Assembly: GCA_919901745.1 (NCBI GenBank)
Contig: CAKKPP010000028.1
Location: 1 to 51,356 of the forward strand
Length of the DNA stretch: 51,356 bases
Source: Chloroflexota bacterium
GTDB lineage: Bacteria; Chloroflexota; Limnocylindria; Limnocylindrales; CSP1-4
Direction: 5' to 3'
Under the pieces are notes generated by a model that was not told the DNA's origin, made no database searches, and saw only the letters and a list, made by a program, of their open reading frames with translations. Every line of letters starts with the position of its first letter. Positions within the stretch are counted from its first letter, which is position 1. Below are positions 23,816 through 32,417 of this stretch, in pieces. The position numbers were made by a program, and so were the translations under genes.

Positions 23816-24503
23816 GACGCTCACGATCGACTGCCAGGACCAACCCATCCGCGCGATCAACGCCGCCATCCGGGATGCGCTCGACGCCGGCACGTCGGTG
23901 ACCGTCGTCAACCCGGGCGCCCGCCACAACATCGGGGTCGGGATGGTGACCCCTGGTGACATGACGGTCGCGGGAAGCGTCGGCTACTACTGCGGTGGCA
24001 TGACCGACGGCGTCCGGATCCAGGTTCGCGGCAGCGCGGGCTGGGGCCTCGCCGAGGGGATGCTGTCCGGCACGGTGGTCGTCGACGGCAACGCCGGCAA
24101 CGGCGCGGCCGCGTCCATCCGCGGCGGCACGGTCGTCATTCGCGGAGACTGCGCCGCCCGTGCCGGCGTGTCGATGAAGGGCGGGTTGCTGCTGATCGGC
24201 GGGGATGTCGGCTACATGACCGGATTCATGATGCAGAAGGGAGCGATCGTCATCTGTGGGAGTGCCGGCGACGCTCTGGCCGATTCGATGTACGAGGGCG
24301 TGATCTTCGTCGGGGGCGAGATCGCGTCGCTCGGCAACGACGCCGTCATCGAAGCGCCGACGGGTGAGGATGACCGGATGCTCGACGCGGCCTTCGCCGA
24401 GTACGGCATTCCCCGACCCGGGCGCCTGCGCAAGATCGTCTCCGGACGAAAGCTCTGGAACTTCCAGCACGAGGAGATCGAGACATGGCGGCAGGCCCTG
24501 TGA
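23802..24503 (+). CDS. mgsB: N-methylglutamate synthase subunit B-like, GXGXG domain
   Basis: The 233-residue protein is a right-handed beta-helix like the C-terminal GXGXG domain of glutamate synthase. Repeats of the type GTVVVDGNAGNGA, GTVVIRGDCAARAG and GAIVICGSAGDALADSM are obvious. It is the GlxC/MgsB subunit and scaffolds transfer between the amidotransferase and the FMN subunit. It starts inside mgsA and its last codons overlap mgsC, indicating tight coupling. Confidence 0.85.
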   Translation: MPPLETLTIDCQDQPIRAINAAIRDALDAGTSVTVVNPGARHNIGVGMVTPGDMTVAGSVGYYCGGMTDGVRIQVRGSAGWGLAEGMLSGTVVVDGNAGNGAAASIRGGTVVIRGDCAARAGVSMKGGLLLIGGDVGYMTGFMMQKGAIVICGSAGDALADSMYEGVIFVGGEIASLGNDAVIEAPTGEDDRMLDAAFAEYGIPRPGRLRKIVSGRKLWNFQHEEIETWRQAL

Positions 24504-25825
24504 CCGGCCGCACGCTCCGGGTGAGCCCGATCTTCACCCCGGCGGTCATCGACGACATCCAGGAGAAGGCCGAGCTCGGCCGCTACCGCATCCGCGGCTT
24601 CGGCACACTGCGCGAGCGGCCCCTTCCGTCGCTCGACGACCTCACCTTCCTGCCCGCCTCGCTGACCCGCATCCCGCTCGAGGGATATCGGGAGAGGTGC
24701 GTCACCACCACGGTCCTGGGCACCCGCTATGCCGAGAACCCGATCGAGCTCGACATCCCGATCATGATCACGGGGATGAGCTTCGGTGCGCTCAGCTACA
24801 ACGCCAAGGTGGCCCTGGCGCGCGGCGCCGCGGCGGTCGGCTCGTCGACGACGAGCGGCGACGGCGGAATGCTCCCCGCCGAGCGCGAGCATTCGAAGAC
24901 GATGATCGTCGAGGTGCTCCCCAGCCGCTACGGTGCGAGTATCCACGACCTGCGCGCGGCGGACGGGATCGAGTTGACGATCGGCCAGGGCGCGAAGCCG
25001 GGGACCGGCGGGCTGCTGCTCGGATCGAAGGTCTCGCCCGAGATCGCCGCCATCCGCGATCTACCGGCCGGCGTCGACCAGCGTTCGCCGGCGCGCCACC
25101 CGGATTTCCTCGGCCCCGACGACATGATCATCAAGGTCGAGGAGCTGCGCGAGGCCACCGGCGGCAAGGTCCCGATCTTCATCAAGATCGGGGCGACCCG
25201 CACGTTCGACGACGTCAAGCTGGCGGTGAAGGCCGGAGCCGACGTCGTGGTCGTCGACGGCATGGAGGGCGGCACGGCCGCCTCCCCGGAGATCCTCCAG
25301 GACCACACCGGGATCCCGACGCTCGCCGCGATCCCCGAGGCCCGCCGCGGGCTCGAGGATCTCGGTGTCTTCGGCCAGGTCCAGCTCATCGCGGCCGGAG
25401 GGATCCGGAGCGGGGTTGATGTCGCGAAGGCGCTTGCCCTTGGCGCCGACGCCTGCTACATCGGGACGGCCGCGCTCATCGCGCTCAACTGCAACCGGGC
25501 GCTCTACGTCGAGGACTACGAGGCGCTCGGGACCCAACCCGGAGCCTGTCACCACTGCCATACCGGCCGCTGCCCCGTCGGGATCACGACGCAGGACCCG
25601 GAGCTCATGGCTCGCCTGCCGGTCGACGAAGCCGCAATCCGGATCTCGAAGTTCCTCGGCGCGATGACGCTCGAGGTCCAGATGATCGCGCGCGCGTGCG
25701 GCAAGTCGAACATCCACGATCTCGATCCCGAGGACATGCGGGCGCTCACGATCGAGGCGGCGGCAATCACCGGTATCCCCCTGGTCGGCACCCACTGGGT
25801 TCCGGGCCGGGGCGGCGCGGACTGA
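24485..25825 (+). CDS. mgsC: N-methylglutamate synthase subunit C-like, FMN/Fe-S glutamate-synthase domain
   Basis: The 446-residue TIM-barrel protein matches the glutamate-synthase FMN domain: IMITGMSFGALSYNAK, GQGAKPGTGGLL, VVVVDGMEGGTAASPE, LIAAGGIRSGVDVAKALALG. A Cys set CHHCHTGRCPVGIT binds an Fe-S cluster. This is GlxD/MgsC, where the bound (methyl)amine is joined to 2-oxoglutarate to make N-methylglutamate. A 19-nt overlap with mgsB and an 18-nt gap to mgdB place it in one operon. Confidence 0.87.
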   Translation: MAAGPVTGRTLRVSPIFTPAVIDDIQEKAELGRYRIRGFGTLRERPLPSLDDLTFLPASLTRIPLEGYRERCVTTTVLGTRYAENPIELDIPIMITGMSFGALSYNAKVALARGAAAVGSSTTSGDGGMLPAEREHSKTMIVEVLPSRYGASIHDLRAADGIELTIGQGAKPGTGGLLLGSKVSPEIAAIRDLPAGVDQRSPARHPDFLGPDDMIIKVEELREATGGKVPIFIKIGATRTFDDVKLAVKAGADVVVVDGMEGGTAASPEILQDHTGIPTLAAIPEARRGLEDLGVFGQVQLIAAGGIRSGVDVAKALALGADACYIGTAALIALNCNRALYVEDYEALGTQPGACHHCHTGRCPVGITTQDPELMARLPVDEAAIRISKFLGAMTLEVQMIARACGKSNIHDLDPEDMRALTIEAAAITGIPLVGTHWVPGRGGAD

Positions 25826-25843
25826 CCGGGGATCTCGCGGACC

Positions 25844-26110
25844 GTGTCGTTCCTGTTGGCCTGCCCGATCTGCGGGCCGCGCGACGTCTATGAGTTCCGC
25901 TTCGGGGGTGAGATCCTCCGTCGCCCACAGCCCGACGCCGACGAGCAGGACTGGGTCGCCTACCGCTATCTGCGGGCCAACCCGGCCGGGCAGGGCCGCG
26001 AGTGGTGGTTCCATCGGTTGGGCTGCCGCCGCTGGTTCCAGGCTGAGCGGGACACCACCGACAACCGCGTGATCGACACGTGGTTCGCCGGTGAGGACGG
26101 ACATGTCTGA
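25844..26110 (+). CDS. mgdB: NMG dehydrogenase/sarcosine oxidase delta subunit (SoxD-like)
   Basis: The 88-residue protein is a small zinc subunit. Its ligands are visible: C7 and C10 in ACPICG, and H57 and C61 in WFHRLGCRRWF, matching the delta subunit of heterotetrameric sarcosine oxidase. GTG start. It is the first of four Sox-like genes here, whereas the common order puts soxB first. Confidence 0.88.
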   Translation: MSFLLACPICGPRDVYEFRFGGEILRRPQPDADEQDWVAYRYLRANPAGQGREWWFHRLGCRRWFQAERDTTDNRVIDTWFAGEDGHV

Positions 26111-26143
26111 CGGGCATGTCTGACGGATACGGGAAGACCCGGC

Positions 26144-29044
26144 ATGCCTGACGAGCGCCTGCGTGCCGGCCTGGCCGAGCGGATCGACCGATCGCAGCGC
26201 ATCCAGTTCACCTTCGATGGCCGCGATATCGAGGGGCATCCCGGCGACACCATCGGCTCCGCACTCGCTGCGAACGGCGTGTCCACGCTCAGTCGGAGCT
26301 TCAAGTACCACCGGCCACGCGGCCTGCTGTGCGCGGCAGGTCGGTGCCCGAACTGCCTCGTCAACGTCGACGGGACGCCGTCGGTCCGCGCATGCGTCGA
26401 ACCAGCCCTCGACGGGATGGCGGTGACGAGCCAGAACGCGTGGCCATCCCTCCGCTTCGATCTGGTCTCGCTGTCCGACCGTTTCGATCGGTTCCTGCCG
26501 ATCGGTTTCTACTACAAGGTCTTCCACCGCCCACGGTTCATGTGGCCGTTCTTCGAGCACATCCTCCGACGCATCGCGGGGCTCGGGGTCCTCGACGCGA
26601 CCGCGCATCCCGAGCGGGTGGAGCGCACCCGCCATCTCCATGCGGACGTGGCGATCGTCGGCGGCGGACCAGCAGGCTGCCTCGCGGCACTCGAGGCGGC
26701 CGCGGGCGGGGCCCGCGTCATCCTCGTCGACGATGCCCCGGAGCTCGGGGGACACCTCCGCCTGACGTCCGCGGCGGTTCGTGGCGATCCGAGGCTCGAC
26801 GGTCTCGATGGGATCGCGGCTGCCGCGCGGTTGCGGGAGCTGCTCGCCGAGACGGCCGGTGTCACCGTGCTCTCCGAGGCGACGGCCTTCGGGATCTACG
26901 AGGGCGGGCTGCTTGCCGCCGCCCAGGGCACGATCGTCCACCGCATCCGGGCGCGCCGGATCGTGCTGGCCACCGGTGCCGCCGAGCGGCCCGCGCTCTT
27001 CGATCGGAACGACCTGCCGGGGATCATGCTCGGGAGTGGCGTGCTCCGTCTGGCCCGCCTCTTCGGCGTGCGGGCCGGGCGCCGTGCGATCGTCCTGACC
27101 GACGGCCCGTGGGGCTGGCGCTCGGCGGTGGACCTCCTGGACGCCGGCGTGCCCGTGACGGCCCTCCTCGACGCCCGCGAGGATCCGTCGGTTGGCATGG
27201 ACGATTCCCTCCATGCGCGACTGGTGGACGCCGGCGTCGAGATCCTCGTCGACGCGGTCGCCGTGAGCGGCCGCGGGCGGGGCCGCATCAGCGGCCTGCG
27301 CGTCCGAACGTCGTTCGGCGAGCGAACGCTTCCGACCGATCTCGTCGCGATGTGCCTCCGGCCGGAACCGGTGACCGCGCTGGCCGGTCAGGCCGGTGCC
27401 CAGCGCCGCTGGGACGCGGCCCTCGGGGTCATGGTCCCCGATGCGCCGCCCGACGGGGTCCTGTTCGCGGGACACGTCGAGGGCGCCGATGACCTGGCGA
27501 CCGTCCTGGCATCCGGCGTGCTGGCCGGGCGTCTCGCCGTGCGCGAAGCCGGCGTCGAGGGCGCCCCTGACCCGGCCCCGGCCCTGGCCGCCCTCGAGTC
27601 CGCCCGCGCGAGCGCCGGGGAAGCCGTTGCCGCGATGCCGGTGGGCAAAGGACCGGGCGGTCGCAAGCAGGTCGTTTGCGTTTGCGAGGACGTTACGGTC
27701 AAGGAACTGACGCTCGGCGTGTACGAGGGCTTCGACGATCTCGAGACGATGAAGCGCTACAGCACGACAACGATGGGTCCGTGCCAGGGCAAGATGTGCC
27801 ACAGCCTCGCCGCCGGCGTGCAGGCCGAGCTGACGGGCAGGACCCGGGCCGAGGTCGGCATGACGACATCGCGGCCGCCCTATCACCCGGTCAGCCTCGC
27901 CGCGCTGGCCGGGCCGCACCTGGATCCCGTGCGCTACACGGCGATGCACGATCGGCACGCTGCGCTCGATCCGACCTGGATCGACATGGGCGACTGGAAG
28001 CGGCCGCTTCACTACGGATCGGTCGCCGATGAGTGCCGTGCCGTCCGCGAGCGCGTCGGGTTGATCGACGTGTCGACGCTGGGCAAGCTCGAGGTTCGCG
28101 GTGCGGACGCGGGCGAGTACCTGGACTGGCTTCACCCGAATCGCTTCAGCGACCTGAAGGTCGGCCGCGTTCGCTATCGCGCCATGACCGACGAAGCGGG
28201 TGTGGTCCTCGATGACGGAACGGTCGCGCGGTTCGAGGCGGACCGTTTCTTCGTCTCGACGGGCACCGGCACACTCGATGCGGTCGATCAGTGGATGCGC
28301 TGGTGGCTCGCCGGGACGGGCCGGGACGTCGTGATCACCAACACCACGAACGAACTGGCGGCGATGAACCTGGCCGGCCCGCGCGCCCGCGAGGTGCTGG
28401 AGCGCATCACCGACGCGGACGTCTCGAAGGCCGCCATGCCATACCTCGCCGCCGCCGAAGTCCGCGTGGCCGGCGTGCCGGCGACGATTCTCCGGATCGG
28501 GTTTGTCGGCGAGCTCGGCTATGAGATCCACGTCCCGGCCGATTACGGCGCCCACGTCTGGGACGCGTTGATGGAAGCAGGCAGGGATCTCGGGATCGCG
28601 CCGTTCGGCGTCGAGGCCCAGCGGGTCCTGCGCCTCGAGAAGCAGCACCTCATCGTCAGCCAGGACACCGACGCCCTGTCGGGACCCATCGAATCGGGGC
28701 TGGGCTGGCTCGTCAAGGCGGACAAGCCCGACTTCGTCGGTCGCGCGGCGATCGCCCATGCCGAATCGACGGGCGCGCGAGCCAATCTCATCGGCTTCGA
28801 GGCGCCCGGCCGGCCGGTCCCGCACGAAGGCGCCGGGATCGTGCGCGAGGGCAAGCTCATCGGCCGGGTCACGAGCGCCAAGTGGAGCCCGTTCCTCGAG
28901 AAGACGATCGGGATGGCCTGGATGAGCATCGGCCCCTTCGAGACGGGCACGCCGATCGTCATTCGCCATGACGGGCGCACCGTCGTCGCCACGCTCCAGG
29001 CCAAGCCGTTCTACGACCCCGAAGGCGTACGGCTGCGGGCATGA
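26144..29044 (+). CDS. mgdC: NMG dehydrogenase/sarcosine oxidase alpha subunit (SoxA-like) with two [2Fe-2S] sites
   Basis: The 966-residue protein has four parts: a Fer2_4-type ferredoxin domain (about 15-95), a flavin/NAD Rossmann domain with GGGPAG at 173-178, a BFD-like segment (about 510-555), and a GcvT-like folate-binding domain (about 620-966). Unlike the SoxA proteins I recall, which have lost the cysteines in both Fe-S domains, this one keeps C63-x4-C68-x2-C71-x12-C84 and C512-x-C514 with C547-x4-C552. It should take electrons from the substrate-oxidising subunit and place the methyl carbon on THF. Its TGA overlaps the next ATG. Confidence 0.88.
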   Translation: MPDERLRAGLAERIDRSQRIQFTFDGRDIEGHPGDTIGSALAANGVSTLSRSFKYHRPRGLLCAAGRCPNCLVNVDGTPSVRACVEPALDGMAVTSQNAWPSLRFDLVSLSDRFDRFLPIGFYYKVFHRPRFMWPFFEHILRRIAGLGVLDATAHPERVERTRHLHADVAIVGGGPAGCLAALEAAAGGARVILVDDAPELGGHLRLTSAAVRGDPRLDGLDGIAAAARLRELLAETAGVTVLSEATAFGIYEGGLLAAAQGTIVHRIRARRIVLATGAAERPALFDRNDLPGIMLGSGVLRLARLFGVRAGRRAIVLTDGPWGWRSAVDLLDAGVPVTALLDAREDPSVGMDDSLHARLVDAGVEILVDAVAVSGRGRGRISGLRVRTSFGERTLPTDLVAMCLRPEPVTALAGQAGAQRRWDAALGVMVPDAPPDGVLFAGHVEGADDLATVLASGVLAGRLAVREAGVEGAPDPAPALAALESARASAGEAVAAMPVGKGPGGRKQVVCVCEDVTVKELTLGVYEGFDDLETMKRYSTTTMGPCQGKMCHSLAAGVQAELTGRTRAEVGMTTSRPPYHPVSLAALAGPHLDPVRYTAMHDRHAALDPTWIDMGDWKRPLHYGSVADECRAVRERVGLIDVSTLGKLEVRGADAGEYLDWLHPNRFSDLKVGRVRYRAMTDEAGVVLDDGTVARFEADRFFVSTGTGTLDAVDQWMRWWLAGTGRDVVITNTTNELAAMNLAGPRAREVLERITDADVSKAAMPYLAAAEVRVAGVPATILRIGFVGELGYEIHVPADYGAHVWDALMEAGRDLGIAPFGVEAQRVLRLEKQHLIVSQDTDALSGPIESGLGWLVKADKPDFVGRAAIAHAESTGARANLIGFEAPGRPVPHEGAGIVREGKLIGRVTSAKWSPFLEKTIGMAWMSIGPFETGTPIVIRHDGRTVVATLQAKPFYDPEGVRLRA

Positions 29045-29748
29045 GCACGACCCTGACCACCACCACCCCGATCCGCCGCAGTGCCCTCGCCGGTCCGGCG
29101 GCGCGCCTCGGCGCCAACTGGATAGACGAGACGACCGAGTGGGCCGCCGATTACGGCGACGTCTCGGCGGAGATCGCCGCGGCCACGTCGGCCTGTGTCG
29201 TCGCCGACTGGGGGCCCACCGACAAGCTGGCGGTCAAGGGACCCGGCGGACGACGGGTCCTCGATGAGCTGGGGATCGGCGCGCCGCTCGGGGCGACGGC
29301 TTCGGCCGTTCTTGGCGAGACGCCGTTGCGATCCTGGGCGCTCGCGCCCGACGAGACCCTGCTGATCGTCGCCGCCGATGGCGCCGCCGCGGGCACCGTC
29401 ACTGCCGCCGTCGAGGCGGCCGCGGGCACCGTCACGAACCTCTCGTCCGGTCTCGCGGGGATCCGTGTGGTTGGACCGGCTGCGCGCGAGCTGCTGATCG
29501 AGATCTGTGCCGTCGACCTGGCCGCAGACCGCTTCGCCGAGGGCCGGATCGCCATGGCACCCATGGGCAACGTCCGCGTCACGTTTGCCCGGCGCGACGT
29601 CCGGGACGTCCCCGGGTTTGAACTCCTCGTCGCCCGCGACCAGGCCGCGTACCTGTTCGAGGCACTCCTTCACCTCGGCGCGATCCACGGGGTCCGGCCC
29701 GTCGGGCAGCGGGCGATCGACGCGCTCTCGGGGGGTACCCGGTGGTAG
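29041..29748 (+). CDS. mgdD: NMG dehydrogenase/sarcosine oxidase gamma subunit (SoxG-like)
   Basis: The 235-residue protein resembles SoxG, a distant relative of the GcvT fold that packs against the alpha subunit. Supporting segments are the N-terminal RRSALAGPAARLGA and C-terminal RPVGQRAIDALSGGTRW. It overlaps the preceding stop (ATGA) and the next start by 7 nt. Identity rests on weak family similarity plus operon position. Confidence 0.78.
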   Translation: MSTTLTTTTPIRRSALAGPAARLGANWIDETTEWAADYGDVSAEIAAATSACVVADWGPTDKLAVKGPGGRRVLDELGIGAPLGATASAVLGETPLRSWALAPDETLLIVAADGAAAGTVTAAVEAAAGTVTNLSSGLAGIRVVGPAARELLIEICAVDLAADRFAEGRIAMAPMGNVRVTFARRDVRDVPGFELLVARDQAAYLFEALLHLGAIHGVRPVGQRAIDALSGGTRW

Positions 29749-30962
29749 CGCTCCTGTCGTTGTTCCGCAAGCAGCGGATGTGGTCCCCCGAGGAGATTCG
29801 CCCCCGCTACGACGTCGTCATCGTGGGCGGCGGCGTCCACGGCCTCGCGATCGCCTACGAACTGGCGAAGCTGGGTGTAACCGATGTCGCCGTCCTCGAG
29901 AAGTCCTACATCGGTGCCGGCGGAAGCGGCCGAAACACGGCGATCATCCGCTCGAACTACCGTACGGAGCCCGGCGTCGAGTTCTACGACGAGTCGCTGA
30001 AGATCTACGAGCAGCTCGCGGTCGAGCTCGACTACAACCTGCTCTTCAGCCAGCACGGCCACCTGACCTTCGCCCACACCGAGGCCGGGATCGTGGGCCT
30101 CCGCGTCCGCGCCGAGACGAACCAGGTCCTGGGCGTGAACAGCCGGATCATCGACCTCAAGGAGATCGCGGAGCTCGTTCCGGCGCTGGACCTCTCGGAT
30201 CGGCCGCGTCACCCGATCATGGCGGCGCTCTACCACCCGCCCGGCGGCACGATCCGCCACGACGCGGTGGTCTGGGGCTACGCCCGTGCGGCGAGCCGGC
30301 GCGGCGTCGCGATCCACACCGGCGTCGAGGTCACCGGCGTGAACGTCGCCGACGGCGCGGTGACGGGTGTCGAGACGAACCGCGGCACGATCCACGCCGG
30401 TGTCGTCGTCAACGCGACCGCCGGCTGGGCGACGACGATCGCCGCGATGGCCGGGGTCCGACTGCCGATCGTGACCCACCCGCTCCAGGCGATGGTCACC
30501 GAACCGCTGAAGCCGATCCTGAATCCGGTGCTGGTCTCCGCCACCCTCCACGTCTACGTGAACCAGACAGACCGAGGAGAGCTCGTCATCGGTTCGGAGA
30601 TCGACCCGTACTCGTCGTACAGCCATCGCTCGACCCTGCCGTTCCTCGAGTCGACCGTCCGGCACGCGCTCGAACTGCTCCCGGCGGCCGCGAACGCGCG
30701 GGTCCTCCGCCAGTGGGCAGGGATCTGCGACATGACGCCGGACTTCGGGCCGATCATCGGGACCGTCCCGGAGGTCCGCGGCTTCGTCGTCGACGTCGGC
30801 TGGGGAACCTACGGGTTCAAGGCGGCTCCTGCGGCCGGTCGCCGTACGGCAGAGTTGATCGCCACGGGCCGAACGCCCGACGTCATCGCCCCGTTCACGA
30901 TCGAACGCTTCGCCAACAATCAGCCCCTGGGCGAGAAGGCTGCCGCGGCCGTCTCGCACTGA
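29742..30962 (+). CDS. mgdA: NMG dehydrogenase/sarcosine oxidase beta subunit (SoxB-like flavoprotein)
   Basis: The 406-residue FAD-dependent oxidoreductase of the DadA/SoxB family has the dinucleotide motif VVIVGGGVHGLAIAYELAKL (about 25-44) and a conserved C-terminal VDVGWGTYGFKAAPAAG. His173, in TIRHDAVVWG, matches the position where SoxB carries covalent FMN. It oxidises the N-methyl group of N-methylglutamate or sarcosine. GTG start overlaps mgdD. Its place at the end of the four genes, rather than the start, is unusual. Confidence 0.87.
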   Translation: MVALLSLFRKQRMWSPEEIRPRYDVVIVGGGVHGLAIAYELAKLGVTDVAVLEKSYIGAGGSGRNTAIIRSNYRTEPGVEFYDESLKIYEQLAVELDYNLLFSQHGHLTFAHTEAGIVGLRVRAETNQVLGVNSRIIDLKEIAELVPALDLSDRPRHPIMAALYHPPGGTIRHDAVVWGYARAASRRGVAIHTGVEVTGVNVADGAVTGVETNRGTIHAGVVVNATAGWATTIAAMAGVRLPIVTHPLQAMVTEPLKPILNPVLVSATLHVYVNQTDRGELVIGSEIDPYSSYSHRSTLPFLESTVRHALELLPAAANARVLRQWAGICDMTPDFGPIIGTVPEVRGFVVDVGWGTYGFKAAPAAGRRTAELIATGRTPDVIAPFTIERFANNQPLGEKAAAAVSH

Positions 30963-31041
30963 CCGCCCACGGAACCGGCCGCGCCGGCGAACCGCCCCGC
31001 CGCGACCCAGCGGCGCCGGCAAGAGGATGGAGGAGGAAGCC

Positions 31042-32400
31042 ATGGACACGAAGCAGGCCAAGAGCCAGCTGGCCAAGGACGGCATCGACTACATCCTTGC
31101 CCAGTGGGTGGACATCCACGGCACGCCCCGCTGCAAGGGTGTCCCAGCGTCGGCGTTCGACCAGTTCGTCGGCGGCAGTGCCGGGTTCGCCGGTGCCGCG
31201 ACCGTCGGCATGGGTCAGGGGCCGCACAGCCACGACATGATCGGCATGCCCGACCTCGACACGTACACCGTGGTGCCCTGGGAGACCGGCGTCGCCCGCT
31301 TTGCCTGCAATATCGAGGTCGACGCCCAGGCCTGGCCGTACTGTTCGCGGACCGTTCTGGCAGCGCAGATCGAGCGGCTGGCCGCCGCCGGCTACGAGCT
31401 CCGCGTCGGCATCGAGGCCGAGCACATGCTCGTCACGCGTGCCGCCGACGGTTCGATCGCGCCGTTCAATCCGTCCGGGTTCGACACGCTCGAGAAGCCC
31501 TGCTACGACTTCAAGGGCCTGTCCGGGAGCATGCACTACCTGCGCGAGCTGATCCGGAACATGGAGGCGCTCGGCTGGGAGCCCTACGCGTCGGACCACG
31601 AGGACGGCACCGCCCAGTTCGAACTCAACTGGAAGTACAGCGACGCAATGACGACCGCCGATCGCTACACGTTCTTCAAGATGATGACGAACCAGGTCGC
31701 GGCGAAGCACGGTGCGATCGCGACCCACATGCCGAAGCCGTTCGCCGGGCTCACCGGCAACGGCAGCCACATGCACATGTCGCTCTGGGACAGGAAGGGC
31801 AACAACGCCTTCCTGGACGATACCGACGTGCGCGGCCTCGGCCAGTCGAAGCTCGCCTACCAGTTCCTCGCGGGTCTCCTGGCCCATGCGCGCGCCCTCG
31901 CGGCGCTCCTTGCCCCAACGGTCAACTGCTACAAGCGCCTGTCGGTCGGCGAGTACCTGACCGGCAGCACATCGGGCTTCACCTGGACCCCGGCGTTCAT
32001 CACCTACGGCGACAACAACCGGACCCAGATGTTCCGGACGCCGGATCCGGGCCGGTTCGAGTGCCGGGCCGTCTCCGGCGCCGTGAATCCGTACCTCGCC
32101 CTCGCCGGCCTGATCGCCGCGGGCATCGACGGCATCGAGCGCAACCTCGATCCGGGCGAGCCGTGGATCGGCACGAACATGTACGAGATGAGCCTCGACG
32201 AGATGAAGGCGAAGGGCATCAAGGTGATTCCGCAATCGCTCCAGGAATCGATCGATGAGTTCGATGCGGACCCGGTCGTCCAGTCGGCCCTCGGTGCGCC
32301 GCTGGCCGCGGAATTCAGCAAGATCAAGCGCCGCGAGTGGGTCCGGTATCACAATGCGGTCGGCGCCTGGGAAGTCGACCAGTACCTCACATTGTTCTAG
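31042..32400 (+). CDS. gmaS: Gamma-glutamylmethylamide synthetase/glutamine synthetase-like (GmaS/GlnT)
   Basis: The 452-residue glutamine-synthetase-family enzyme has VGIEAEHMLV, FELNWKYSDAM, GNGSHMHMSLWD, NCYKRLSVGEYLTG and the C-terminal FECRAVSGAVNPYLALAG, covering metal, glutamate and ATP sites. With Amt, Mgs and Mgd genes beside it, the likely reaction is glutamate + methylamine + ATP to gamma-glutamylmethylamide. ATG at 31042 follows GGAGGAGGAAG; a second ATG at 31027 lies inside that ribosome-binding site and is rejected. Ordinary glutamine synthesis cannot be excluded by sequence reading alone. Confidence 0.82.
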   Translation: MDTKQAKSQLAKDGIDYILAQWVDIHGTPRCKGVPASAFDQFVGGSAGFAGAATVGMGQGPHSHDMIGMPDLDTYTVVPWETGVARFACNIEVDAQAWPYCSRTVLAAQIERLAAAGYELRVGIEAEHMLVTRAADGSIAPFNPSGFDTLEKPCYDFKGLSGSMHYLRELIRNMEALGWEPYASDHEDGTAQFELNWKYSDAMTTADRYTFFKMMTNQVAAKHGAIATHMPKPFAGLTGNGSHMHMSLWDRKGNNAFLDDTDVRGLGQSKLAYQFLAGLLAHARALAALLAPTVNCYKRLSVGEYLTGSTSGFTWTPAFITYGDNNRTQMFRTPDPGRFECRAVSGAVNPYLALAGLIAAGIDGIERNLDPGEPWIGTNMYEMSLDEMKAKGIKVIPQSLQESIDEFDADPVVQSALGAPLAAEFSKIKRREWVRYHNAVGAWEVDQYLTLF

Positions 32401-32417
32401 AGGCAACGTCCCATCGC

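Noticed and set aside
25061..28969. 1302-codon minus-strand open frame opposite the mgsC/soxA-like genes
   Set aside because: It is the antisense shadow of GC-rich coding sequence; the plus-strand genes have clear domains and overlapping operon structure.
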